The translations under genes were made by a program, and so were the position numbers. A model generated the notes under the pieces. That model was not told the DNA's origin. It did no database searches and saw only the letters and a program-made list of their open reading frames with translations. This document shows positions 20,870 to 35,000 of a stretch of 64,000 nt of DNA, in pieces. Positions within the stretch are counted from its first letter, which is position 1; each line of letters starts with the position of its first letter. The DNA lies in assembly GCA_023362775.1 (NCBI GenBank), contig JALMGJ010000015.1:13378501-13442500 (forward strand), given 5' to 3'. The stretch is from Charina bottae (lineage: Eukaryota; Chordata; Lepidosauria; Squamata; Charinaidae).

Positions 20870-22974
20870 AAAGCTTTGGAAAGTTTCCGTTTATTCACTC
20901 AGGAAAAAAAAAACTGTACAAATATTACAGGCAAGTTTCTTTTGCTGCAAAAAGTATAAAAATAATCTTTATATATGAATCGAAACTCATTTCTCTCCCC
21001 CCACCCCCAAACCTTTCCTCTACGCATCCTTTGGGGGATGTCGCCTACGGGGTCGGGGTGCAAGAGGGTGACAGCAAAGAGAAGCAAAGGTCTGGCTGCT
21101 GAACAAGAGCAGGCCCAACCACGTACAAAAGGCAGGGAGGGGATGCAATAAAGGCCTCCGGCTTGCTGGGGACAGCCACGCGGAGCTGGAGCAGCAGCTC
21201 ACCAACCCTGGAGGCGGAACCGTGTCCCTTCGGGTAAGCTGAACGGGACTCCAGAGGCTCTCCTAGACAGTCACCTGCCCAGAGAGAGGGGCTCCCAGGC
21301 TAGAGAGGTGAAAAGCAGCCTTCCGCTTCATTCCCTACCCAGAAAAGCTCAAGGTTGCTTTTGTGGATCCTTTATAGCCGGATTCCCGGGAGGACCAGCC
21401 AGCTTTGCCTCGGTCTCCCTTATGGCAATAGAAACGTTCCCTGATTACAGGGGGAAAGATCAGGATCAGGCCTGCCCGCTCACATGAACCCTTCCACAAT
21501 TCTAAGCACACTTCGCTCGGTCCCATCGAAAAGAGAGACTTTCGCCCAAGCAGTTCAAGCCCGGGATGCCAGAGCGCTCCCCGCTTCGGACCTAAACCCT
21601 TCCCACCCCACCAGACACACTGCAGGCGGTGCCTTCTGCCACTGGGACGCAGGTGCAAAAGCAGGGAATCCGGGAAGTGAAGTTCGGGGTTTGCACGTGG
21701 CATAACGCAGAGGCTGACTGGAGGTTAAAAGGATATGGCTTTCAAGGGAGAGGTGTTAAGAAGTGCAAAGGGGAGGAGGGGGGACGCGAAGGCTCCTTCC
21801 ATGTCCTGCTGATCGGCAAGGAACAGGGGAGGACTCTGATGGGGGGGGGGGGCGCGATAACGTGTATCAGGTAGAATATGGGAAAGGGCATGTTGTGGTT
21901 AGGTTCCAAAGTCAGACTGCGTCAACAAGACTGGCGATGTAATACAGCTAGCAAATCACAAAGGGAAACTGCAGTCCCCATGCATCCCAAAAAGCCCTAT
22001 TCTAGCAGCTATGGAAGAAAAACACGCTATTGAGACTCATTTCACTAGGTGTGACTAAATCCCCTCCATCGTAGGCTTCTGATGGAGAACGCGGGGCCTT
22101 GAGAGGCATTCCCATTAGCCCCAGCCAGCTCTTCCCTCGCTGATGCAGCACAGCTGCCGACGGGGGCAATCCGTTATGGGTGTGCAAGAGGCTCCACGTT
22201 TAGAGCAGGCAGGTCCACCTGCTTCAAGCCTGAAATGTTTTGCACACCCTTACAATTCATTTCTCGGTTCTGACTCTTTGGAGGAAAGTGACTGTGCAAA
22301 ACTGGCACCTTAAGAAAAACACACACACAATAGTCTACACAGCTTAAAAGGAAAGGGCTTCGTGCTTTGCCTAACAGGAGATGGACCAGTATTGTTACTC
22401 AAAACGCCACTTCGAAGCACATAAAACTGATCCAGGGAGCGGCTGAGATTCCTGGATTCCATCATGCCAAAAGCAGACAGTCGCTAAGGAGAGATCGCCC
22501 CATCGTCTGAATTCGACAAACAGGCCCAAAGAGAGGCCAGTGCTGGCTTTTCCCAAAAACCACCTGGCTACGGTTCAGCCGTTCTAGTCGTAACCAGAAA
22601 AGGGGGGAAAAAAGAAAATGCAAAGTGCCCCCAGCAGTGCAGGGATGCCAAAACAGGCTAGGGGGACCCAAGGAAGCACTTTTGCTGTTCAGGAAGATTC
22701 AACAGCAGATGCCTGGGAAGGACGCCCACCCAGGATTCAGTGAAAGGACAGCACGGGAGCGGAAGAAGGTAAGCCAGGGAAGAAAGAAGCTGGAGACGAG
22801 GCTGCCATCCTAGTTTGTTTTCGGTCTAGACCAGAGCACCTCCGTGTATCACTCAAGCACTAGCAGAAAAAGAATCCAAAATTAAGAGTTTGAGGCTTTC
22901 CCCCCTCCCTCGAGACAGGGTTGTTCCTTCGCTTTAAAAAGTATCTGTACCCCAAAGTCCATCCAGGCACCCAG
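20870..22974 (-). other. E2F4: E2F4 3' UTR (inferred)
   Basis: About 2.1 kb of mostly non-repetitive sequence downstream of the E2F4 stop. The minus strand has AATAAA at 20895-20890, followed by a plausible cleavage region near 20870. The UTR extent is inferred from the signal only. A G-run at 21840-21852 lies inside. Confidence 0.5.
20890..20895 (-). terminator. Candidate E2F4 poly(A) signal AATAAA
   Basis: Only clear AATAAA seen at the end of the non-repetitive block downstream of the stop codon. Confidence 0.5.
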
Positions 22975-23090
22975 TCAGAGGTTGAGGATCGGGACATCGA
23001 AAAGGTCACACACCCCTTCGCTCTCATCCAAGTTGTAGATGTAGTCATGGTCTCCAGGAGGCGGGGAAAGACGAAGTAAGGGAGCAAACA
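22975..23090 (-). CDS. E2F4: E2F4 terminal coding exon 10
   Basis: Encodes [20 protein letters not shown] and the pocket-binding end [11 protein letters not shown], stop TGA at 22977-22975. Acceptor cggcag. Confidence 0.96.
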
Positions 23091-26000
23091 CTGCCGAGAG
23101 AGAAAAGGACGCGCTTAAGAGGCCTGTGCCCCTGGTGCAGCCACCCCACGCGTTACCCGTGCTCTGCTAGTACGGTGGCTTGACTGGGCCGGTAAATTCA
23201 GGGTCTGCTGTTGCAACCTTTCAAAGAGTGCAGGGTCCCATCCCTGAGCACAATTTTAGGAACACCACTTTCTCTCTCCAAGTTTGGAGTGTGGAGGAAG
23301 GAGAAAAAATAGCTCCCACCTCCATCGTTTCAAAGATGGGGAGGTTGCAAATCCTCCTTTGCCCTGTGGTTCGCTCTGCCCTGACTGCAACCAAGCTATA
23401 TCCAGCAGGCACAGAAGCAGGCCAGGTGGTGCCTCCCTTTCCTGTATCCAGTCCCAAAATAGAAGGGAAGGAGCTGTTGCGGTCATTATTATTATTATTA
23501 TTTATTTAATTTTTATCCTGCCTTTATTTTTTATAAATAACTCAAGGCGGCGAACATGCCTAATACTCCTTCCTCCTCCTATTTTCCCCACAACAATAAC
23601 CCTGTGAGCTGAGTTGGGCTGTGTGTGTGTGACTGGCCCAAGGTCACCCAGCCGGCTTTCATGCCTCAGGCGGGACTAGAACTCTGTCTCCTGGTTTGCC
23701 ATTGGCTCCTTCCTAGGGCTGTGTGTGTGTGACTGGCCCAAGGTCACCCAGCCGACTTTCATGCCTAAGGCGGGACTAGAACTCTCAGTCTCCTGGTTTC
23801 TAATCCAGCACCTTAACCACTAGACCAAACTGGCTCTCTTATAGGTATAGAAGTCTATACCTACGACTTCTCTAGCTCCAGCTTGAAGCATCAAATAGGC
23901 ACTTCATCCTTGGTTTCTTCCGGGCAAAGAAGCAAGCCCTAGAAGTCCACTTCGCTTTGTATCCCACTTGGGAGTTTTGCTATTTTTCAGTGCAAACACT
24001 GAGTCAAAACAAATCCCAGACTGGAGAAAAATGGGGATAATGAAGAGACAGGATTAATCCCCTCTCTTCTTTCAGTCCAAATCAAGATACTCTGGGATGC
24101 CCAAGCCTGACTCCTGTTGTCACGGCTTCCCAAATCCTCCAAACAAAGCTTGGCTTTCTTGTACTGCTTCTCTCAACATTGCACTGCAGAGATGCTGATT
24201 TCAGACTCATTCATTCTTAGGGCCTTGTCAATGGGAGTATGACTCTGCGTCACCAACAAGAATTTCAGGAAACCACTCTTGCTGTTCCTCAGGGAGACCA
24301 GGACAGTGTAAAATTAAGGGGAAAAGCACCAGTGCATATGCTCTACCACATTAAAAAAAAACCACACCAGGAAGATGGAGTACCACTGATGCAATGCACA
24401 TTTACACGAGACCCCAGCTCATGACCAGAAAACCAGCATGTATTCAGGGACTCAAAACTCAACTAAAACAAAGCACTTTTTTTATTGCTGCAATCCCTAG
24501 TTTTCTCAGCTCTAAGTGGCCTCACCCCAAACCTGTCACTAGAAGAAACGCAGCCTTACCTTCAGATGACATCAGCTCTTCAAGCAGCTCAGAACTCATG
24601 CATTCTGTGGGAAGAAGAAAAAAATGCATGAGAAGATTACACATATGCAAAATATGTGCATCTGTATCCCAGTGCCCCAAATTGGATCCGTGATTCTTCC
24701 ACCCCGTCTTCTCCTGTCTCCTGTCTCAGTTCTCTCCTGCTTTGACTAGATATGAGTAATTGGACAGATTCTGCAGGATGAGTGTCCTGCATGAGCAACA
24801 CCAAAACAATGCATTTTTAGCAGCTGCTTCCTTCCCCAATGGCTTGGTGTACACATGTAACAAAATGCAACATCCCTGGCATGTTCCTTTAGTATCATGC
24901 TTTCTTTCAGCAAGTAAAACCCTCCCTACAAGTCGAAAACCAGCACAGGAGACCTATGCCAAGAAATGCGCTTCCTTCAGTTGCTATTCCACAGCAGCCC
25001 AACAGAGGGCCTTCTGACACTAAGTAATGACGTTTGCTTAAAAAGCCCGACTTTTCCGAACTTCCAAAGAAAAAGCAAAGCACGAACAGGGTCTGCTAAA
25101 GGGACACTAGCAACGCACCTCTGGTTGGCTCAAACATTTCTGAAAGCTCTTTGGGAAATTCCAGTACTGGAAAAAAAAAAAAAGAACAAAGGTTGCGGCA
25201 TCTTAAAGACCAGTGCAATTATTATGGCGCAGGCCAGCATGGTTTCCAACATGAAGTCCTCCAGATGTTTGAGGCTGCAATTCCCCACATGAACAAAGAC
25301 AGGAATTCTGGGATAGTAATTCCAACACATTCAGGGGACCAGGTAGGGAGACGGCCAAGATATATTCCAGAGACTGCAGCCTGCTAGAGTTCTTGTTTCT
25401 ACGTCACTCCAAGATTCCCATCGTCTACACAGCTCATTTCTCCTTGCTTGGTTCTTGACCAGTTCCTCTACCTCTGCTTAATTTTAGCAGAACATCTGAG
25501 AAAAGGAGTCAGCTACAGACTGTTAAAACACACCCGGCGAGCTTGGAACTAAAAACACCCCATCAAAGTACAGAGCAGGGATCAGACCCCAACATGGAGA
25601 GTTCTGAGAGGGGCTTCTGTCCACTTTGATCCATCATAACCGCCCACCGGAAAGCGGACAACCAAGGAGCACTCACTCTCGGTGGGGAAGGACTTGACCG
25701 GTTCAAAGGAGGCAAAGGAGCTGGGCAGGACGGAGCTGCTGTCCAGCAAGGCCGAGGACTGCAGGGGCTGCGTATCAAGCCCGGCTGGGGGGCTGGCCGG
25801 TGCGGTCGAAGGGGCAAGCGAGTCCAACTCCCCACCGCTTTTCGATTCTGCTGTCGAGATGCCTGTCTCTGCGATGGGAAGAGGATCACAGGAAGAGAGG
25901 CGCTGTTATCGTTTAAACGTGCATGCTGCCCAATGATCTACCGTGTTGGATGGATTCCACACACCACAGAAAAGCAGCTGGCACTCTCACAGCAACCTCC

Positions 26001-29000
26001 AGGAGAGGTACCTTAAGCTGGAATCCCTGCCTTATACAGAAACCCAAAGTCAGCACCACCTCTCACCACTCATACGGACATTCGCTGCCTTGATGTCAGG
26101 GGACAGCCTTTAGTGCAGGGGATGCTCCAGGCAGGACTGCCAAGCAGGCCCCCATCTTATCCACGCAACTTCCAAAGCGACTGTTTCCATTTTGAGAGCG
26201 GAATTCTGTTCCTTCTGCAGGAGAATCTCTCCGGCAGGGTTAGCCAACCTCTTCCCAGCTCTCCTGGTGGGGGAGTCGCCATCAAAAACCTGGGGGGCGC
26301 CAGGTGGCCATTCATCCCTAGGATGGCTGACTTGGAATACGTCTGACTGCAAACCGGGGCAGAAAGGATTTGCCTATCGGAATGCTTTTTCACACGAGGT
26401 TTCATTCTTTTCATGGAGAAAAGTAAATGTCAGCGAGAAACCTAGAACCCTTTTGCTCAATACGCTTGTTTCCTCCTAAGGAAGGACACGCCACTATGTG
26501 ATCTTCATCTCAGATTCTGGCTACAGCAGAGATTCAAATTTATTCCAGAGGATGGAAGGCCATACAGTGGCAAGCCCAGGCTATACTGTACTCAAAAAAG
26601 TAAAACGGGGCAAGGACAAGAAGTGGATCGGGCTAGGACAAAACCTGACCTTGATCCCAAGTAATGATGTTTCTACAGAATTAACCTAATGTAATGAGGC
26701 TCAGTCTCAACTTTTGGAGGTGCCCTGGGAGCAAAAGTTAGCTTCTGAGTCAGCAAATATAACAACATAGCTGCTGGTCCACTTTAAAATGTGCATTTAA
26801 ATTTAAAGAATGCTATACTTTCCCCCAGTCCCTTTACAGCTCACCTGCCACGCTGGCTGATTTGGGTGCAGCGGACCCGTGGTCTTGCGCGCTGGTGGGT
26901 ACAGACACAGGAGGATGGGTGCCACTGGGAAGAGATGCCTCTTGGGAATGGGGAATGGATGGCTTCTTAGAGGGCGTGATTGGCTGGCACTGAATGAGGT
27001 CTTCAGGGGGAGGGACAGGAAGCACCACGGGAGGAGAGCTCCAGGCATCCTTGTTTACGAGGAGAACGTCAATTGAACCACCGCTACTCTTTAGGTGGAT
27101 CTGGTATTTCTTCTGGCCATTTAAGCCCTAGAGAGATAGAAGAAGAGAGGTTGCCACAAAGTATGCATGGGCACAAGTATAGGATGGTGGTATTTGGGCA
27201 ATGACATCATCTGGTGTCATCACAATTGGCTGAACACACCACCGAAAGCAAACCATCGACGGCAGTCTGGGACTCTTTCTTCAGGCATTCTCTCTGTCAA
27301 GGTGACCCCAAACCTTCTCAGTCACCACTAAAGAAGAGGTCCCTCACAATTTGTTGAGTCCCACATCCAGCCACACGCTTCTTGGATGAAACTGACCGAT
27401 AGTGCCAAGCAGAATGGGGTGCCAGCTCAGCAAAGTTCCAGGCACCCTAGAGCGGGCCATCATTTTAACTAGACACACTAGGGAAGTTGGACATAAGATC
27501 CTAGCTAGGTAAAATGTACAGAATTGAATCCATTAAGACCCCTTAGGGATCACGAACTTCTTATTGCAAAATTTAGAATCAGACTAAAGAGAATAGGGAA
27601 GACCCACAGATCAGTTAGATATGAGCGCACTAATATTCCTAAGGAATATGCAGTGGAGGTGAAGAATAGATTTAAGGGACTAGATTTAGTAGATAGGGTC
27701 CCGGAAGAACTATGGACAGAAGTTCGCAACATTGTTCAGGAGGCGGCAACAAAAAACGTCCCAAAGGAAAAGAAAAAGAAAACCAAGAAGGCAAGATGGC
27801 TGTCTGCTGAAACACTGGAAGTAGCCCAAGAAAGAAGGAAAGCAAAAGGCAACAGTGATAGGGGGAGATATGCCCAATTAAATGCAAAATTCCAGAGGTT
27901 AGCCAGAAGAGATAAAGAATTATTTTTAAACAAGCAATGTGCGGAAGTGGAAGAAGACAATAGAATAGGAAGGACAAGAGACCTCTTCCAGAAAATTAGA
28001 AACATCGGAGGTAAATTCCAGGCAAAAATGGGTATGATCAAAAACAAAGATGGTAAGGACCTAACAGAAGCAGAAGAGATCAAGAAAAGGTGGCAAGAAT
28101 ATACGGAAGATCTGTATAGGAAGGATAATAATATTGGAGATAGCTTTGACGGTGTGGTCAGTGAGTTAGAGCCAGACATCCTGAAGAGTGAGGTTGAATG
28201 GGCCTTAAGAAGCATTGCTAATAACAAGGCAGCAGGAGACGACGGTATCCCAGCTGAACTGTTTAAAATCTTGCAAGATGATGCTGTCAAGGTGATGCAT
28301 GCCATATGCCAGCAAATTTGGAAAACACAAGAATGGCCATCAGATTGGAAAAAATCAACTTATATCCCCATACCAAAAAAGGGAAGCACTAAAGAATGTT
28401 CAAACTATCGAACAGTGGCACTTATTTCACATGCCAGTAAGGTAATGCTCAAGATCTTGCAAGGTAGACTCCAGCAATTCATGGAGCAAGAATTGCCAGA
28501 TGTACAAGCTGGGTTTAGAAAAGGCAGAGGAACTAGAGACCAAATTGCCAATATCCGCTGGATAATGGAGAAAGCCAGGGAATTTCAGAAAAACATCTAT
28601 TTCTGTTTTATTGACTATTCTAAAGCCTTTGACTGTGTGGATCATAACAAATTGTGGCAAGTTCTTGGTGGTATGGGGATACCAAGTCATCTTGTCTGCC
28701 TCCTGAGGAATCTGTATAACGACCAAGTAGCAACGGTAAGAACAGAGCATGGAACAACGGACTGGTTTAAGATTGGGAAAGGAGTACGGCAGGGCTGTAT
28801 ACTCTCACCCTACCTATTCAACCTGTACGCAGAACACATCATGCGACATGCTGGGCTTGAGGAATCCAAGGCTGGAGTTAAAATCGCTGGAAGAAACATT
28901 AACAATCTCAGATATGCAGATGATACCACTTTGATGGCTGAAAGCGAGGAGGAATTGAGGAGCCTTATGACGAAGGTGAAAGAAGAAAGTGCAAAAGCTG

Positions 29001-32000
29001 GGTTGCAGTTAAACCTCAAAAAAACCAAGATTATGGCAACGAGCTTGATTGATGACTGGCAAATAGAGGGAGAAAAAGTGGAGGCAGTGACAGACTTTGC
29101 ATTTCTAGGCGCAAAGATTACTGCAGACGCTGACTGCAGCCAGGAAATCAGAAGACGTCTACTTCTTGGGAGGAGAGCAATGGCAAATCTTGATAAAATA
29201 GTTAAGAGCAGAGACATCACACTGACAACAAAGGTCCGCATAGTTAAAGCAATGGTATTCCCTGTAGTAACCTATGGCTGTGAGAGCTGGACCATAAGGA
29301 AGGCTGAGCGAAGGAAGATAGATGCTTTTGAACTGTGGTGTTGGAGGAAAATTCTGAGAGTGCCTTGGACTGCAAGAAGATCAAACCAGTCCATCCTCCA
29401 GGAAATAAAGCCAGACTGCTCACTTGAGGGAATGATATTAAAGGCAAAACTCAAGTACTTTGGCCACATAATGAGAAGACAGGATACCTTGGAGAAGAAG
29501 CTGATGCTAGGGAAAGTGGAAGGCAAAAGGAAGAGGGGCCGACCAAGGGCAAGATGGATGGATGATATTCTGGAGGTGACAGACTCAACCATTGGGGAGC
29601 TGGGGATGGTGACGGCCGACAGAAAGCTCTGGCGTGGACTGGTCCATGAAGTCACGAAGAGTCGGAAACGACTGAACGAATAAACAACAAAAAAACAACA
29701 GCAATATCCCCTTGGGAGTAATCTGTAAAAGTCTTAATGTGGGTGGGACTACCGAGTCGTTTTCTTTTCATCATTCTATTTCTTGTGACATACTAATATT
29801 CTCTCGCTGCTGCTTATGCCATTGTGTAGATACAGGTATGCTTCTAATTACTGGCTACTGATGCTTTCCAAAACCCCTACTCATTCAAACTTCACAGACT
29901 TTCGACTTTAGCTCCTAAGAGAAAAGGCAGGCGATACGTGCATTGAAGTAAAGGTAAAGGTTCCCCCCGCACATTTGTGCAGTCGTGTCCGACTCTAGGG
30001 GCCGGTTCTCATCTCCGTTTGTTAGCCGAAGAGACAGCGTTGTCCGAAGACGCTTCCACGGTCATGTGGCCGCATGACGCACGCGGAACGCTGTTACCTA
30101 CCCACCCACCGAACTGGTACCTATTCATTTACTTGCATTTGCATGCTTTCGAATTGCTAGGTTGGCAAGAGCTGGAGCTAGTGCGGGAGCTCCCTCCGTC
30201 ACGCAGGGCTAGGGATTCGAACCTCCGAACTTGCGATCTTCTGATCGACAAGCCTGGCGTCTTACCCGCTGAGCCCCCACACCCCCATACATGCATTAAA
30301 ACCACCAAATATTTTGAAATAGCTCATGCCTCCCTGCCCCCTTCTAAACTAGTTCTGAAAAATACTCATTCCCTATCTCCCCTTAAGGCTTATTCTTATT
30401 ATTAGCTTTGTACCCTGTCTTTACTCCGAAACCTCAAGCCAGTTTTTGCAGAGGGGTCTCCCCTCTTATTTTATCCTTGTAGCCACCACCCTGTTAAAGA
30501 AGTTTGGCTGCAAAAGGCCCCCCATCACTCCAGCAGCTGCATGCTCACTTGGAGAGAGATCTCTGCAATCATCTCCAAACTTCTACACCCACCTCAGGGA
30601 CAGGAACTTCTAGCTGAGTTCCTGTCGGAGCTCGGATTGCCAGCAGTGTGTCGCCTGCAAGGAGAGACCAAAACGCTGGATTCAGGAAACTGAGCTAAAT
30701 TGGGAGTAGAACAAGATCACGCATTCCTCGATTCCTCCGTTTCCTACCCCCAGCTGGGCACAATGTTTTCAGCCCCTAATGGCCAGGAAGATTCATCCGA
30801 TCTCCCACACTCCCGATTCTACACAGAATGCTAAAAAAGCCAATCAAAGGCAAGTTCATCTGGGGAAGAACCAGACTCCCTCCGAAGATGCCACGGAGGT
30901 AGAATTGTATTAAAAAGGCAGGGATCCCAGTGATGAAATGACACACCATCCTTACCTGGGAAACACTTGCAAAGGTCCTCATCTGTCACATAGGCTAATG
31001 TTCCTGAAGTTAAGTGAAAAACCAGCTGCCTCTGGAACTCAGCAAGATCATCCCACCCAAGAGTATATAAAAAGGAGATCTTCAAGCATTTAGGGCAGAA
31101 TTAGGCAAATTAGGACCTCAGCAGCTTTGTTTTGCAGCCTTCAGCTCCAGTTCCACCACCTCAACTGCTGGATGATAGGAATGCAATTGCTAAAAATCAG
31201 CAGTAGTTTTCTGCCATTCCAAGATAGAGGATATATAGAATAACTGTAGCATAAACCCTAAAGCAGAACTTTCCAAACTGTGTGTCGGGACACGTTAGTG
31301 TGTCGGCTGCAGTGTCTGGGTGTGTCCCGGCTGCTGCTGCCTCCAAGCCCTGCCAGGATTCCGCGCAGGTCCTAGTGCCTGCCTTGTGCCCTGCTGCCTC
31401 CAAACCTGCCCTGCCAGGATTCCACACAGGTCCTAGTGCCTGCCTTGTGCCCTGCTGTAAGAGCGTGTTGCGAAATGATGCATGTCTAAAAAGTGTGTCA
31501 CCAACATGAAAAGTTTGGAAAGCTCTGCCCTAAAAAGACTTAACCCTGTTAAAAATTAATCATCCTTCTGTCCTACCCTCCCACCACCAATCCTGAAAAA
31601 TCAGAGCCCCAACCAGTTTGCATTGTTCATTGTGGTTCTCCCCTGGAAATACACCATGGGGCCACCAGCCCAGGAAGAACATCTAAGGACGGACTAGGGC
31701 AAAATCAAAGCAGTGATAAAAGATACTGATTATGAAACACAAGGAGATCATTATTATTTCACCCAATTAGAACATTAGAATAAAAGAGCCTTTTCTAATT
31801 TGGCATTAGCTGTTTTTCTATTATCCTATGCAAATTAGGTTACCTGCAACGAAACATTTGCATCAGAAAATATTCAGCTTGCATCAAAAAAATCGCCCAA
31901 TGCAAATTGGCACAATCAATAATGTGAGGACGGAAAATTTTCCAGTACTTGATATTTTTTGTTGAAAGTGTTCTATCTGGCACTCTGAGACTAAAAATTC

Positions 32001-35000
32001 CAGAATTCCCAGCCAACATGACTGAATTCTGGGCACTGCAGTCCCAAATATCCAGGAGGGAGAACCGTAAAGTTAGCCCAGAACATAATCATGATAAAGG
32101 ATCAGCATTTCACCATCAAAGAAACATGAAAGCAGGAAGAACCAGAGTAGACTCAAAGGATATTGGTTGTTCTGTACGTCATCAGTGACATTTTTGATAC
32201 TCTGCTGCACCCACATCTTCTGCTGTTCCAACTCTCGCTCCCGATGCTCCAGATCCTCAATCTCTGCTTTCAACTCAATCAACTTATGGGCGATTTCACG
32301 GGTGTTACAGCCAGGCCCCACACCTCTGACAAGAACAGGAAACAAGAAAAATCAATGGGTCCGCCTCCTCCACAATATATTAAGAAAAGAATCAGATCAT
32401 GTCAGAGACAAGTGGCCATTTCAACCATACATATTGCCTGCAGTAGTCACGGTGACAAGCCCTTCCAGTTTTTGAGTTCTACCCTTTCCAGAGAGAATTC
32501 AGTGACACACACAAAGAACCCCCCCATGACAGAGAACTCAAGGCCCCTCTTCAAAGTTCTTCTCTGCCTCACAATTTCCTGGGGAAAAATTCCCCAAATT
32601 CTAACAAAGTCTCAAAGTCCTCACCCCTGAGAAGATCAAGTACCTGGTCAAGGCAGCAGCACTGAACCTCCTTTTAACCACCCCACGGATACTTTCCTGT
32701 GGCCTACAGCCACTCAACAAGCAGAAACATAGCACGGCTACTGACAAAGTTCATCCAAAGCTGGCTTCAGTGAAGCATTCAGAGGACATCCCCCCCCAGC
32801 TGTTCAGAGGAATTGTTCTGCCTTTGATTCACACATAAAACTGCAGACGCAATTGCAGCCGGGATATGGCTTCCAATGGAGCCTAGTGCCAGGGCTTCTG
32901 TCTCCCACTACTCACTTCCACTGAATACTGTTCTTGGATTTCTTCTCGATCAGTCCAATGCCCTCAAGGACATTCGTAATGTCATAAATACGTCTCTTCT
33001 GTCGCACTGCCAGGGTATCTGCTGCCTGTAAAGGCAAACAAACAAACAAACAAACAAACAAACAAGAGGTGAGTTCAAAGGCACCATACTGTAAAAATAC
33101 CTGGACCATCACAACACAAAAGCTATGCTCATTACATCATACCCTGTTTGTGAACTTTCTCAAGGGCTCTATCTCAATTGCTTAGGAGAGTCTATGCTAA
33201 ACCTGAAAAGTGCCATTTTCTTCAAGAAAGATTCTGGGGTGAAACTGTCAAAATAGAACTTATCACCAAATCTAACACTGTGGAAAACAGCTGCAACCAT
33301 CACAAAACACAGCACCTAATACAAAAATTAACTATTACTCAGATTGGGCTTCTTGCTTTGTCAATTCATCACCAATGGTTGCTAATCAAGAATGGCCCAC
33401 AACCTTGTTTCTTGGGTTTCTTTGCGTTCTGCATACTGCTGTAAATCTCTTACTTGACATGGTAAAACAGTTGCTCTTTTATCCTGGGTATGTAAATAGA
33501 TGCTGTAGATCAGGGCTTTCCAAAGTTTTCTCACGGCGATACACCAACCGCCATTGGTGTGTGTCGCCGCGGGAAAACCCGGAAGCGCTGATGATGATTA
33601 GCGCTTCCGGGTTGTGTGGCAACACACTTTTGTGTCGCGACACAGAGTTTGGAAAGCTCTGCTGTAGATACTGGAATGATAGTGCTGTGCACCTGGCCGG
33701 TGAACTCTGACCCACGGTTTATTTTCCTGCAATACATTAGTTAAAAGCACCATATTGTACTGCAAGTGGCTATTCACAAGCACATTTCAATTAGTTTAAC
33801 AAGAATTACCCACAGATAAATGTATGTATGTATGTATGTATGTATAGGATTTATAGTTTAAATTTTTATGATGCCAAAGAATTATTGTTTTCACTGCAGA
33901 AGAAATAACATATCTACTCTCTGGAGTTGACAAAGGCTGTCCACACTTACTTAGAAGTAGATCCCACTGAACGCAAATGAGCTTGCTTCTAAATAAGCAT
34001 ACATCAGACTGTTCTGCCATGATATTTATAATTGCTGTAGCAACACTTCCTATTACTGCTCCCTTTTAGAATCAATACTGTCCAGTAACCACAGGTTGCT
34101 GCTGTTAATTCACCCAACAGAGGAGTAGAAACCTGTGGCCCTCCAGATGTTGCTGAGCTACACCTCTCAAGACCCAGTCAACATGGCCAATGATGCTGGG
34201 AGTTGTCCTTCAGTAACACCGAAAGGGCCACATTTCCCATCTATGATTCACAAGTGGATTCCCTGATACTTCACCCATGCTCTGTTAAACCCCAGCTATG
34301 GTTCACAGCACCAGAAGCAACTTCCTGCCCAAGTCTTTGCTCTAGATTTCCTATGCATGGTCCTGGGGACAAATTTTTTTAAAAAAAATCTACTGCCCTG
34401 CTACAAACTGTTCTTAATTACAAGACGTTTGGGACTCTTCCTCCCCTCATAATGCAGCAGAACTAAATCAAGATTTCTGCAGAAATTAAACCCTCCAAGC
34501 ATGCTCAAGAAAGCCTGTAGCCCATTCCACACACGTTATTGCTGTATTGAAACCGAAGCTCCGACACAACTATGAATCTCTTCTACCTGCAAGTAGGCTA
34601 AGCACAGGCAACTGATTTGGACGGTGCTGCCCCACCACAGGAACTTTCACGTGCTCAGGCCCAGTTACCACACAAATGCAGTTATCTCCATTCAGCGGAG
34701 GTTGTGCCTTGGCAAGCACACAGGTTGCGGATGGGAGGTGTGGGAGTGCTCCCACCAGCTGGCAGAATTGGGGGGGGGAGAAAGAACAAAAGCAAAAGTC
34801 ATCCAAAGAATACTCTCTTCGGTTGGTCATCCAAAGAGGATGCCACCCAGGCCTGCTGATGCTGGGTGAGAAAGAAAGGAGGTGCTCATAGGAGGTAAAG
34901 ATGGATGGAAGAAACCAAGAGCACCAGAGATATCATTTCCCCCAGGGCGACTGGGTCATGCTCAAACAGAAAGGGTGTCCATATGACCAAATGGGGAGCA

